DNA of 64,000 nt, taken from assembly GCA_033675265.1 (NCBI GenBank), contig JAUJYZ010000586.1:599501-663500 (forward strand). The letters are read 5' to 3'. Source of the stretch: Actinostola sp. cb2023. Taxonomy: Eukaryota; Cnidaria; Anthozoa; Actiniaria; Actinostolidae. Under the pieces are notes generated by a model, which saw only the letters and a program-made list of their open reading frames with translations, did not search any database and was not told the origin of the DNA. Of the stretch, positions 9,801 to 21,600 are shown piece after piece. Every line of letters starts with the position of its first letter. Position 1 is the stretch's first letter. The position numbers were made by a program, and so were the translations under genes.

Positions 9801-12305
9801 TTAAGCAGGGACTACATGTACTGTACTGTACATTACTGTAGTTACAATGCATAATAAATAAAACTTACTTTTGACAACAAGAGAAGAGTGTTGCGAGCTC
9901 CTCTTTCTTTAAAGCTTAAACAAATACATAAATGTATATGTCATCAAATGCAAAACTATATATAGCCTTTGACAATAAGCTGGAGGTGGAAATTCATGTA
10001 CAGTTTAATATTAGCAGGAATGTTTTATCGGGAAGTGTGACCAAGGAGCAATCTTTCCGGACAACATGCACTGTACATGTATGAGGGGGGCACTGGGGTT
10101 TGCGGTGTTGGGCAATTTTTATTGCGGTGTTGCGGTGAAAAAAAATAAACATTGCGGTGTTGCAGTGATCATAAATCCTGTGGGATGCGGTGTTTGTGTT
10201 TCTAAACCTACGGTGTTCGGTGAAGCGATATATTACTTGTGAAGTTGCAGTGTCAAACCCTTTTTTTCGTTTTGGTCAGTTTTCGGGGTTTTATCGTGAT
10301 GTTGTGTTTTCGATTTTTTTTTGCGGTGTTCAGAACCCCCCAATGACCCCCTCATGTATGTCTGATCCCATACAGGGAACTGGGAGCTAGGTCAATGATA
10401 TGATACTTATAATATATGACACCTTCCCTCTAAATATTAGTATTATTTATATACAGAATACTAATAAGCAGTGCATTACCAGGGATAAAGGTACATGCAC
10501 ATGATGGATTTTGTCCTTCTGATTGGACGAATTGCTCATAAATTATGCATCAGTTTTTGAAGTGAAAATATAAAGCATAGATGAAGAATATAAAATATTT
10601 TTGCTATAAACAGTCGTCATGACCAATAAGCAGAACTTAACTTATTTCTACCCCATTTCAGCGATAAACACTAAAGGGAAGTGTCGGGGAAGTTGGAAGC
10701 TTCCTCTCCTTCCTCCACCATTCTCCCTTAGTGCTACCATAGGCTAGGCTTATAATGGCCATGTACATGCATATATATTACATGTACACATTTTACACTG
10801 CACTGACCTGCCAGTAATGTGAAGATATTCCTTCTTGAAATACAGTTCCATCTTCACCATATCTGAGAGTTTGGACTTCTGTTAGATGAAAGACCAATAC
10901 TGTCAGTGATGTATTGTAATAAAACATTTACAGCATGCATGATGCAACAAGTAAGATGAAAATGGGAGAAGTAGTACATTTTACTCAATTAATTAATAAT
11001 TGATTAATTTAGACTGTTTCCAAGCTCATGGTGTTTGTCTTCTGTGTGTGCATGCATGCTAGTGTACTATCGAAATTTGAAATAGATTTCAGATCATGCT
11101 TGAGGATCCAGCGGTTTTTGTCCACGCTCCGAAGTCACCCGGGTGACTTCGCAGCACTGGACAAAAACCGCTGGATCCTTGAGCATTTTTTCAGATCAGA
11201 AGAATTAATTTGAATGATTTGGCAAATGCTTGAACTATTATTAGAGAGATTTAGCAAACACAACGCGACGTGAAAACACGACGTTAGATGACGAATATAT
11301 CACATTTGGTCATTGCGTGACTACCGTGACAACGTCGCAACATCAAGTTCACGACGCCATGCATTTCACTTGTTTTCACGTCCTCTTCATGACGTTGAAG
11401 ACACCAACGGTCGTTTCACAGTTATTCATCAGCGCGCACGCTGTCGTCTTTCACGTCGCGTCGTGTTTGCTAAATCTCTCTATTAACCACACAACAACAA
11501 ATTGTTCTATTAAAAAGTTTAAGTATTTATTCAAATTTTAGCAGGTACATGCATGCATGTAACTATATACAGTGTACATGTAAACACAACAACAAAACAT
11601 AAATTTAATTGGCACAATTATAAGGCATAATTTCATTATGACTTTTGTCTGTGGTGATATCTTGCTCATCTTGACCTCAGAACATATGTGGTAAGTATCC
11701 CACACTTCTAGCAGTTTTCCTATTCTACTAGCTAAGCTTATATTTTCTATGGATGTGCAATATTAATAATTGTGTAACTTTAAAAGAACAATATATTACA
11801 TTTGTACAGTGTAGTACAAGTAACTTGCATGTAAAACATTGTATCTTCAACCTGAAGTTTCATTGAAAAACCGCCAAGCTTTCGGGCTAGGTCATCATCA
11901 ATGCTAAATGAGATACAGTGCAAGCGGCCAACACTACAGTAGATCAGCTGACGTATAATTGGCTAATACACTTGGCATTTTATATTTACTCAGTTAATTC
12001 ATCATCAACAACGTCCAACTCCTGTTTGAAGCCTTTTTATGTTGCCATTGGCATTGTTATCTCACACATCTAAACTCAGATTTTCACTAAACACGTGTAA
12101 ATTTAAGTTTTTTATATGTCAGATTTTCCACCCTGGCTTACGTAATCTAAATACAACTTGTACAGTCTGTTGTAGTTACCTCGCATGGCGTTTTCTTGAT
12201 TCCTTTACGTATTCGATACGCTGCCGCACTGATATCTTCGAAAGTAACTCTCACTGGTGCATCGACTGCCTGATGTCGATCACAATCCTCACCGATCGTG
12301 GACAT
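3845..12305 (-). CDS. L-threonine ammonia-lyase (threonine/serine dehydratase) with ACT domain
   Basis: Twelve exons (minus strand, gene order): 12305-12180, 10878-10808, 9914-9869, 9462-9277, 8266-8211, 7695-7533, 7008-6912, 6779-6704, 5582-5457, 4773-4606, 4450-4393, 3973-3845. All junctions are GT..AG and in phase, giving 433 aa. The protein is a fold-type II PLP enzyme that deaminates threonine (and probably serine) to a 2-oxo acid plus ammonia. Visible motifs are GSFKERG with PLP lysine K68, the substrate loop SAGNH (92-96), the phosphate-binding GGGG (194-197), a serine-like C-terminal catalytic segment VPLCGGNID, and an ACT regulatory domain from about residue 344 to the end. The ACT domain separates it from serine racemase, its nearest alternative. 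The start is MSTIGED; the frame stays open upstream without homology. Exons 4 and 8 have their splice donors tandemly duplicated. Allosteric effectors cannot be read from sequence. Confidence 0.95.
4176..4370. mobile_element. MITE family B copy 1 (intron 11 of dehydratase)
   Basis: Terminal inverted arms read AGT(A/C)GTTTTC.TATGAGTGGGA on the left and the complement on the right. A related copy lies at 22041-22211. The interiors share CTATTCAACCAATCACAGCG and GCACGAACCGTACC. Non-coding. Confidence 0.65.
5313..5390. repeat. Short perfect hairpin
   Basis: GCCTGATTTTCAGACAGCTC and its reverse complement flank a loop of about 30 bp, just downstream of dehydratase exon 9 in the intron. It looks like a MITE terminus pair or a foldback. 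Confidence 0.6.
5632..6057. mobile_element. PIF/Harbinger-type MITE with TTA target duplication
   Basis: The element starts GGGCCTGTTTACATG and ends with the inverted form, and is flanked on both sides by TTA (5629-5631 and 6058-6060). A 3-bp TTA duplication is the PIF/Harbinger hallmark. The inner arms contain CCTAGCGCTA blocks. It lies in an intron of the dehydratase gene and has no transposase. Confidence 0.75.
6097..6359. mobile_element. MITE-like inverted repeat
   Basis: Arms TACACCTATTTCAA and TTGAAATAGGTGTA continue inward through GGTTGTCGAGGACATCAGTC and its complement. It abuts the next element at 6361. Confidence 0.65.
6361..6640. mobile_element. MITE-like inverted repeat, adjacent to the previous one
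   Basis: The arms ACAGTCAATGTCATTAAGG and the complement continue through TTGTCCACCTCGGAAAA. The interior is rich in short CATTTACA-type repeats. It ends 64 bp before the exon 8 donor of the dehydratase gene. Confidence 0.65.
6648..6737. repeat. 45-bp tandem duplication across exon 8 splice donor
   Basis: Two copies of a 45-bp unit (6648-6692 and 6693-6737) differ at one or two bases. Each carries the end of exon 8 (residues around [11 protein letters not shown]) and the donor, so the first intron bases include a second, nearly identical donor. Confidence 0.8.
8590..9038. mobile_element. Palindromic element inserted in a tandem-repeat copy
   Basis: The left arm (AATGCTCTCTCCCCTTACAC... to about 8642) is the reverse complement of 8983-9038, with the pair AGCACCACATTCCGTTCC / GGAACGGAATGTAGTGCT. 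A second inverted pair lies at 8803-8823 and 9044-9064 (GCAGCCGTGTTTAGTGT). The left flank at 8551-8576 repeats the exon-4 tandem unit, so the element apparently landed inside the array at 9075-9330. Confidence 0.65.
9075..9330 (-). repeat. 54-bp (18-codon) tandem array across exon 4 splice donor
   Basis: Reading the gene strand, the 3' end of exon 4 ([17 protein letters not shown]) plus GTATGT is repeated about five times in 54-bp steps; one copy carries a 5-bp insertion. The unit has no stop codon, so the exon could lengthen by 18 residues per copy if a downstream donor were used. Homology favours the 5'-most donor, ending the exon at 9277, because the next residues AKDIALRL follow in frame. 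Confidence 0.85.
9632..9720. mobile_element. Short foldback family C, copy 1
   Basis: Inverted arms AGTAAGTGACTTGTGATC / GATCAGAGATCGCTTAC enclose CCAAATTCTCCTTTGAA...GAGGAGAATTT. Related copies are at 16684-16770 and 43117-43196. It is about 90 bp, non-coding, and in an intron of the dehydratase gene. Confidence 0.7.
10030..10560. mobile_element. Repeat family D copy carrying a nested insertion
   Basis: 10030-10082 and about 10366-10560 match, in reverse orientation, the segment at about 40735-40960 (shared GTGACCAAGGAGCAATCTTT, AATAAGCAGTGCATTACC and GTACATGCACATGATGGA-like blocks). The middle, about 10083-10365, is absent from that copy. It has inverted ends GAGGGGG/CCCCCTC, a repeated TGCGGTGTTGCGGTG motif, and ATGTAT on both sides as a probable target duplication. 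Confidence 0.65.
11098..11184. repeat. Hairpin in dehydratase intron 1
   Basis: GCTTGAGGATCCAGCGGTTT and the nearly perfect reverse complement flank a short GAAGTCACCCGGGTGACTTC palindrome. Confidence 0.7.
11243..11481. mobile_element. MITE-like inverted repeat in dehydratase intron 1
   Basis: The left end AGAGAGATTTAGCAAACAC continues to GCGACGTGAAA. The right end is the reverse complement. The interior is rich in ACGTC motifs. No coding sequence. Confidence 0.7.
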
Positions 12306-12626
12306 TTTTACGATGTGTATGTTACAGTCAACGCTTCTATGCGACAAGTGTCCGCGCCGCCTGTCACCTCGGTCTTCACGTGCTCGGGTGCTCCTATACC
12401 AATCGATATACCATCGGACGGAAAATACTGACCAATCGATATTTACCCGTGAAACGGAAGTAGCGATGATCGATTGGAATATATTCATTATTCTGCTCGC
12501 ACGATCTTCTCGCACGTATAAATTTAAAGTCACCAAGCGAAGAGGAAACTCAGCAATGAGTACCAACTCGATTCTCTCCATTATTAGAACTGTTCATCAC
12601 ATCTATTAAACCTATTAAATGACAGG
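12306..12626. promoter_or_regulatory. Divergent promoter region between dehydratase and TBC1D16
   Basis: Only 321 bp separates the two start codons (12305 on minus, 12627 on plus). The interval holds two direct copies of ACCAATCGATAT (near 12398 and 12431) and an inverted GATCGATTGG (near 12469), that is, three CCAAT-type sites. An ETS-like ACGGAAGTA lies near 12455. CCAAT and ETS sites are typical of TATA-less bidirectional promoters. The function is inferred from the layout. Confidence 0.5.
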
Positions 12627-15600
12627 ATGTTAAGCTATCTTGTGCTGAAATACGCCACTGCATTCAGCGAACAACGACCAAGCCATTTCTACATCGATGA
12701 TGATGATGACTGCGAAGAAGAAGAGGAACTACTCTTCTGCAAGAATAATATTGCTGTTCCCACCAAGACACAACAAGGAAAAACTCCTGGATATTTTACC
12801 TTGAAGTGTAGAACTCGCAAAAGTGGTCACAAGCGTTTGATAATTTCATGGACACCAAACTCACACCTCGTAGGAAAACACAGCAATGTCCTAACACAAC
12901 CCACTACAGAAACGACGCCAAAGGATAGAAAATCCGAATCTCTAGACGTTTTTAAAGTCGATTTGAGCGAAATGAAGTCACTGACGTTATTTTACGACGA
13001 TGACAAGCGAACAAGTGGCCAGTTTGTGGTCGGTAACTATGAAAATCATTATAAAGTCTTTCACTTCACTTTGGGAGGTCTAGAAAAGATCACACAGATC
13101 TTGGAGTCCTGGGAATGGTGTGTAAGTCAAAAGGTTAACGAGGACGAGAACAGGAAACGATCTTTCTTAGTAACGCTGAGAACACCTGTTGAACAAGACT
13201 GTTATGTAGAAGAAGGTAGATATTATCCCATGTCATATGATGTGTGGAAGACACTGTTCAATCAAGCAGGTCAGGTGGAGGATGTTGCCAATTTTCGTAG
13301 GGTAGGTATTACAGTATTACGATATATATTATACAAATAGCATATATCTCTTATAACCTCCTTATATCTGTTTAGGGGTGGGGGGGAGGGTGCGTACCCG
13401 GGAAGGGGGGGGGGTGTACTCCCTTATATAAGCTATACAGGTATGTGCCGCCCGATAGGGTATGGTTTTCGAGCTTCTCAGGTCTGGGATAGGGTATAGA
13501 TTTTCAAGCTTAGGTCTGGGATAGGGTATGTTTTTTTTTACAGCGAACCAAGTATTTATCATTCTTTTTGCCTTTTTATGAGCATTTGAAGATCTCCAAT
13601 GTTTATAACTGATCGTAGTGGCAAAATAAAAATTCTTAACTTCAAATTGGTCACAAACTTTAAATTTTAGTCTGTGATAGGGTATTGATTTTCAAGCTTA
13701 GGTCTGGGATAGGGTGTACTCCCAGATATCAGTGGTATGGGTATGTGTAGCCTGCTTTTCACAGGGGAGGAGGCAAGCGGATGACCCCCTGCCATCTGAA
13801 AATCAGGCTAGCGGCTAGGGTATGTGCTGCCAGCCTTCCAGCAATGAAACAGAGTAACAATTCAGTTTTTGCACTGTAACAGCGGAGGGTAGCAAATTTG
13901 TCAATTTGCACAGAAAAATGTATTGCACTGAAACAGGGTCAGGGATCCTGGCTGCAGCACGCCGCACCCTAAATTGTAGTGAATACCTCTCTCTGCCCCA
14001 CCACCCCCCCTGATCTTGAGAGATCTTGTAAGATATGGATGATCCCAGTGGGTTTATAGTGACAGGAAGGTGCAACAGAATTTTGGGGTCCAAAATTTGT
14101 TTTGGTGTCTACATTGTAGTTCTATCCATGGGTATTTGGGGGTACCGGTATAGTTTTATATGTGGGTATTGAGGGGGGAATTGCTGTGGGGATTGGGGAG
14201 ATTGGGTTGCCTGTGGGTATACAAGCATCAAGAGTTCCAGACTTCCGGTACGCGCACAATGCATTGTGAGATTATTACAAAGGAAAAGTGAGCACCAAGT
14301 GAGCAAAAACATAGCTTGGGCTCCCTGTGTCTAGAATTGGTGCTCACTTTTCTCATAATGCATTGTGTGCATACCAGAAGTCTGGAACGCTTGATGCTTG
14401 TATTGGGGGTGGGGTGTTGGGTTACCTGTGGGCGGGTATTGGGGGAGGGAGTTATTAAATAATATTGTTTTTGAGTCTTTATATACACTGTATGCTTGAT
14501 GTTACTACAGTTGAACCTCCCTGTGTGACCACCTCTCATAGGCAACCACCTCTCATAGGCAACCACCTCTCATAGGCAACCACCTCTCATAGGCAACCAC
14601 CTCTCATAGGCAACCACCTCTCATAGGCAACCACCTCTCATAGGCAACCACCTCTCATAGGCAACCACCTCTCATAGGCAACCACCTCTCATAGGCAACC
14701 ACCTCTCATAGGCAACCACCTCTCATAGGCAACCACCTCTCATAGGCAACCACCTCTCATAGGCAACCACCTCTCATAGGCAACCACCTCTCATAGGCAA
14801 CCACCTCTCATAGGCAACCACCTCTCATAGGCAACCACCTCTCATAGGCAACCACCTCTCATAGGCAACCACCTCTCATAGGCAACCACCTCTCATAGGC
14901 AACCACCTCTCATAGGCAACCACCTCTCATAGGCAACCACCTCTCATAGGCAACCACCTCTCTTAGGCAACCACCTCTCATAGGCAACCACCTCTCATAG
15001 GCAACCACCTCTCATAGGCAACCACCTCTCATAGGCAACCACCTCTCATAGGCAACCACCTCTCATAGGCAACCACCTCTCATAGGCAACCACCTCTCAT
15101 AGGCAACCACCTCTCATAGGCAACCACCTCTCATAGGCAACCACCTCTCATAGGCAACCACCTCTCATAGGCAACCACCTCTCATAGGCAACCACCTCTC
15201 ATAGGCAACCACCTCTCATAGGCAACCACCTCTCATAGGCAACCACCTCTCATAGGCAACCACCTCTCATAGGCAACCACCTCTCATAGGCAACCACCTC
15301 TCATAGGCAACCACCTCTCATAGGCAACCACCTCTCATAGGCAACCACCTCTCATAGGCAACCACCTCTCATAGGCAACCACCTCTCATAGGCAACCACC
15401 TCTCATAGGCAACCACCTCTCATAGGCAACCACCTCTCATAGGCAACCACCTCTCATAGGCAACCACCTCTCATAGGCAACCACCTCTCATAGGCAACCA
15501 CCTCTCATAGGCAACCACCTCTCTTATGCGACCGCGACCACCTTTTGGGCTTGGGAGATGGATTTTTCTTTGTTATTTTATCTCCGGTAAGCGATTATCC

Positions 15601-18600
15601 CAGAGGTCAAGTAATATATTTTCAACAACTACCGTATTCACCGGCGTATAAGCCGCACTCGCAGATAAGCCGCACCTCGAGTTTGGCAATGCAAATTTTG
15701 GGAAAAAATGTTTTTTACTCGGGCACTTCTGGAGGAAGGGCTTCCTGTGGGCTTCCTGTGGTGGTTACTCTCGTAAGCGACCACCTCTCGTAAGCGACCA
15801 CTTTTCCTGGTCCTGAGGGTGGTCGCTTATGGGAGGTTCAACTGTATTTAAATGTATTTATTACAGTTTCTCCAATGAAATAATACCATACAAGAAGTAA
15901 AAAATTACAGTATCTATTGTTTCCTTTTAGGCTGTATTTTTTGGAGGACTGAGCCCTGAAGTAAGGAAAGAAGCTTGGCAGTTTTTGCTATTTTACTACA
16001 CTTTTGACTCTACCCACAAAGAAAGATCTCAACTAAAAGCTGCGAAGGAAGTGGAATATCTAGAAATTCACAACAAAAGGTTAGCTTTGATGAATTCTGT
16101 GAGTGTTGTGCATGATGCCTTGATCAGAAGCATTTTGATACCAGTATAGGCGATTTTCATGATGGCGTCATATGACTACAACTACCAGAATGCTTTGGGA
16201 ATTTACTTTCTTATTCAGATTTTTATTCCCTCCTGAGAATAGTAAGACAATTGGTGCTAATTGTCTAACTAAAGAAAATGGGCAAAGCATTCTGGTACAT
16301 TGTACGTACTTGTAGTCAATGACGACATCATGAAAATCGGCTATTGTCAAATACTGGGCAAACACAAGACCAGTAGCAAAAGATCACTGGCATGGAAAAG
16401 GAGTGTTTCCGCCATATGATGGTGCAGTGAGAAGATGATGATGATTATTGTTACAATGTAAATGAACAAATTCTTTTGTTTGTGTATTGTAGGGTTTCTA
16501 TGAGTGAGAAGGAACACCAAGCATTTTGGAAAACTGTGCAGTGTACTGTAGATAAGGATGTCCCAAGAACAGACAGGTCGCATCCTTACTTTGCTGGCAA
16601 TGATAACCCAAACACTGAAGTCATGAGGTTTATTGAGCTCCAGTTAACTTAGCAAACAATTGAAGGGCTCCCTGCAAGAACAGAGTAAGTGACTTGTGAT
16701 CGAAACCCAAATTCTCCTTTGAAATTCAAAGAATCTTGAGGAGAATTTGGGTTTTGATCACAAGTCACTTAATCCATTTTTGCATGGTCCAAGCCCATCA
16801 TCTTGGTTGCTCCAACACCACCGCATTGCTGCTATTTCTGTCCAAGTAAAACTACTTGACTCTAGTAACTAATAAATATTCAATGTGTACTTGTTTCAGG
16901 AATATTTTGCTAAACTATGCCGTCCATAACACAACTGTGGGCTACAATCAAGGAATGTCTGATCTCCTTGCTCCAGTGCTGGCTGTGGTCCAGGATGAAG
17001 TGGATGCATTTTGGTGTTTTGCTGGTTTGATGGAAGCTAGTGTTTTTGTCACTTCACCTAAAGATGATGTCATGGACAAACAACTGGTAGGAATTTGGAA
17101 TGAATCTTGAAAAAGTTGTCAGCCCTTCAGCTGCCCATGCATCAGCCCCCAGGGGGAGGCAGTACTCCTAGAAATTTAGGATAGGGGTACGGGGTACTGC
17201 CAAAATGCCAAAACCCTGAATGTGCCACCTGAAAGGATATCAAATTTTGTATTTTCATTCTGAAAAATATACATGTATTATCCAAAATACGATACAGTTT
17301 ATTCACCACTAGTTCTATTGAGTCAAATACTATCCAGTCCAAAGAAAGCATAGTAATTTAGACCTTTTTCAACCTTTACATGTACAAGCAGATCTGAACA
17401 ATCTAGTAGCTGTATCCAGGGGGAAAGGGGGAAGGTCTACTACCATGTACAAGCTACATATATAGGTCCCTATTTAAAAATAGGGACCTATATATGTAGC
17501 TTGTACATGGTAGTAGACCTTCCCCCTTTTCCCCTGGATACAGCTACTAGATTGTTCAGATCTGCTTGTACATGTATAGAGGTTACAATTTTGGTGAAAC
17601 GAAAATGCAAGTCATCTTGTCATCTTTCTCCCTTCCCCTCTATGTGGCTGAAAATTTTAGGTCAAGGAGTTGTTTTTCTGTGCTTTTATAATTAATTTAT
17701 AATAATTATAATAATTAATTTATTATAATAATTATAATTATTATTTTATTAAAATATGCATCATTGAGAATTGAATAACCAAGATATTCTGTTTCCATAG
17801 CGATACCTGCGAGAGTTAATCAGGATGTTAGAGCCGACGTTTTATGCACATCTATTAATCAAAGACGAAGGACTAGACATGCTGTTCTGTCATCGATGGC
17901 TTCTACTGTGTTTCAAGCGAGAGTTTTTCGATGCTGAGGTCCTTCTAATGTGGGAGGCATGTTGGTCGCGTTACCAGACCGAGTACTTTCACATCTTCCT
18001 GTGTGTAGCTATGGTGCAAGAATATGGACACGATGTAAGCCATAAATCATAGAATAATTTATTACACTTCCATACCAACCAACAGTCTATAGCATAGAAA
18101 TTGAAACTAGCGAGTACACTAGTATGGGCTGCGTCGGTGTAATAATGATCAATTCAATGGAAACTAGCGAGTACACTAGTATGGGCTGCGTCGGTGTATA
18201 ATGATCAATAGGCGACTTGCACTAAGAGATCACGTGACCCCAACCCCCTTAATTCGAACAGCAGTGTCAAAATGAACTCCAGAAATGAGAAGAGCACCTC
18301 GAAATTAGTAAAAGGGCGAAGTTTCAGGGCATAATGTCTGACACAGGAGAAATGGGAATAAAAATAAAATCCATCGTTTTCTAAGATTTTGTTTGGAAAA
18401 TGAATCATTTGGATGGCATGGCTCTTGCCATCCAACGCATTTTCCAAACAAAATCTTAGAAAACGATCGATTTTATTTTTTTAGTCATTTCTCCTGTGTC
18501 AAACATTATGCGCTGAAACTTCGCCCTTTTACTAATTTCGAGGTGCTCTTTTCATTTCTGGAGTTCATTTTGACATTGCTGTTCGTTTTATGGGAGTTAG

Positions 18601-21600
18601 GGTCACGTGACCTCTTAGTGCAAGTCGCCTATTCAATGGAAACTAGCGAGTACACTAGTATGGGCTGCATCGGTGTATAATTATCAATTCAATGGAAACT
18701 AGTGAGTACACTAGTATGGGCTGCATCGGTGTATAATTATCAATTCAATGGAAACTAGCGAGTACACTAGTATGGGCGGCGTCGGTGTATAATTATCAAT
18801 TCAATGGAAACTAGTGAGTACACTAGTATGGGCTGCATCGGTGTATAATTATCAATTCAATGGAAACTAGTGAGTACACTAGTATGGGCTGCATCGGTGT
18901 ATAATTATCAATTCAATGGAAACTAGTGAGTACACTAGTATGGGCTGCATCGGTGTATAATTATCAATTCAATGGAAACTAGCGAGTACACTAGTATGGG
19001 CTGCGTCGGTGTATAATTATCAATTCAATGGAAACTAGTGAGTACACTAGTATGGGCTGCATCGGTGTATAATTATCAATTCAATGGAAACTAGTGAGTA
19101 CACTAGTATGGGCTGCGTCGGTGTATAATTATCAATTCAATGGAAACTAGTGAGTACACTAGTATGGGCTGCGTCGGTGTATAATGATCAATTCAATGGA
19201 AACTAGCGAGTACACTAGTATGGGCTGCGTCGGTGTATAATGATCAATTCAATGGAAACTAGTGAGTACACTAGTATGGGCTGCGTCGGTGTATAATTAT
19301 CAATTCAATGGAAACTAGTGAGTACACTAGTATGGGCTGCGTCGGTGTATAATGATAAATTCAATGGAAACTAGCGAGTACACTAGTATGGGCTGCGTCG
19401 GTGTATAATGATCAATTCAATGGAAACTAGCGAGTACACTAGTATGGGCTGCGTCGGTGTATAATGATCAATTCAATGGAAACTAGCGAGTACACTAGTA
19501 TGGGCTGCGTCGGTGTATAATGATCAATTCAATGGAAACTAGTGAGTACACTAGTATGGGCTGCGTCGGTGTATAATGATCAATTCAATGGAAACTAGCG
19601 AGTACACTAGTATGGGCTGCGTCGGTGTATAATGATCAATTCAATGGAAACTAGTGAGTACACTAGTATGGGCTGCGTCGGTGTATAATGATCAATTCAA
19701 TGGAAACTAGCGAGTACACTAGTATGGGCTGTGTCGGTGTATAATGATCAATTCAATGGAAACTAGCGAGTACACTAGTATGGGCTGCGTCGGTGTATAA
19801 TGATCAATTCAATGGAAACTAGTGAGTACACTAGTATGGGCTGCGTCGGTGTATAATGATAAATTCAATGGAAACTAGCGAGTACACTAGTATGGGCTGC
19901 GTCGGTGTATAATGATCAATTCAATGGAAACTAGCGAGTACACTAGTATGGGCTGCGTCGGTGTATAATGATCAATTCAATGGAAACTAGCGAGTACACT
20001 AGTATGGGTTGTGTCGGTGTATAATGATCAATTCAATGGAAACTAGCGAGTACACTAGTATGGGCTGCGTCGGTGTATAATGATAAATTCAATGGAAACT
20101 AGCGAGTACACTAGTATGGGCTGCGTCGGTGTATAATGATCAATTCAATGGAAACTAGCGAGTACACTAGTATGGGCTGCGTCGGTGTATAATGATCAAT
20201 TCAATGGAAACTAGCGAGTACACTAGTATGGGCTGCGTCGGTGTATAATGATCAATTCAATGGCTAAAGGAAATTTATTTAACACCGTAATGATGATGAT
20301 GATGAAAAAAAGAGTACTTAACTTTACTGTTCGAGCCTTAGCCCTTCGCCGCAGTAATGTAGAAAGAATGTAAGTTATTCCGTTACTAATAGCAACGAGT
20401 TTGCCAAATGAGATTCTAAAGGAACAGCGTAATAATTTTCTAAATTCGACCTCTTGCTAAATATGCTTTAGTTTTTGTCGAGGCTTCCCTTCAAAACGCG
20501 TTTGAAAACTTGTGCAACGCGCGTGTACAACTGAGAAGTGCAAGGGTTGCACAAATGCAACTTTTTTAAGGTTCCCCTTCAAAACGCATTTATATTTTGA
20601 CGGCGAATAAGAGCATGAAATATCGTGTTCTGGAAACGATATAACAGAGAAGTATATTAAGGTGGCTCCGTCGAAATTCCAGACGCATTCGTCTGAAATA
20701 AAACTTCGGCCATAACTTTTTTAATATTCGCGTGATGGACTATCAGACTTGGAGAAAGTTGAAGCTATTATTTGGCAATATTACAACATAATTCGATTTC
20801 CCTTTCCGCAAATATTTTTTCGATTTCCCTTTGCCCGCCATTATGAACGGCTTATTTATTTTTAGTGATATCGGAGCTACAATTGTCCAGATATTATTTT
20901 TGCTTTTCCCAAAACTGTGTTTGTGAATCATGTAAAATCATTTATTCACTTTGGTGACCATATCCTAAAACTAGAGTTTTCAGCGTCATAAAATCGGCGT
21001 CCGAACGTAAAATAAACAGGTTCACTTGGTGAATATCCTAGCAGTTTCAAATTCAAAATAAACAGGTTACTAACAGCATTCAAATTCATAACTAAAATAC
21101 ACTTGGTTCCGCCGATTTTGCTGAAACTTAGTTAGGATATTCACCAAGTCAATTGAACACGATTCACAAACTTTTATGAAAAAATATCGGACAAATTTTG
21201 TTTTGAGCGCGTTTTTAAAGTAGCGAGAACAAGGTCCATTGTAGCACCGATATCACTAAAAATATTTGCGGAAAGGGAAATCGAATCACTAAAACTAGTT
21301 AGTGTGTAATAGTCCAATAAAAACAAATTGTACTTGTTTCATTGATTCAGGTTGTTGAACAAGAGATGCAGACCGATGACATGCTGCAGTACTTCACCGA
21401 CTTGTCCTTGAAAATGGACGGCAGCAAAGTATTGAGGAAAGCACGCCAGCTACTCCTCAAGTTCCGACAGCTCCCGTATATCCCCTGTTGTGTACGGGGG
21501 TTGCTATCAGGCCCGGGGGTATGGGACAGTGCCCCTTTACCCATCATTGAATGTCAATGTCGTGGGGTATGCATCTACGATGAACAACCGGACCAACAAA

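Noticed and set aside
11098..11184. Rho-independent terminator-like hairpin
   Set aside because: The setting is eukaryotic and intronic; the hairpin is a foldback repeat without terminator meaning.
12147..12581. Longer N terminus for the dehydratase from an ATG at 12581
   Set aside because: The extra 92 residues show no family similarity and would overlap the divergent promoter; MSTIGED at 12305 fits the family start.
14527..15528. Possible CRISPR-like array
   Set aside because: The 17-bp units are contiguous with no spacers and the genome is animal; it is a satellite.
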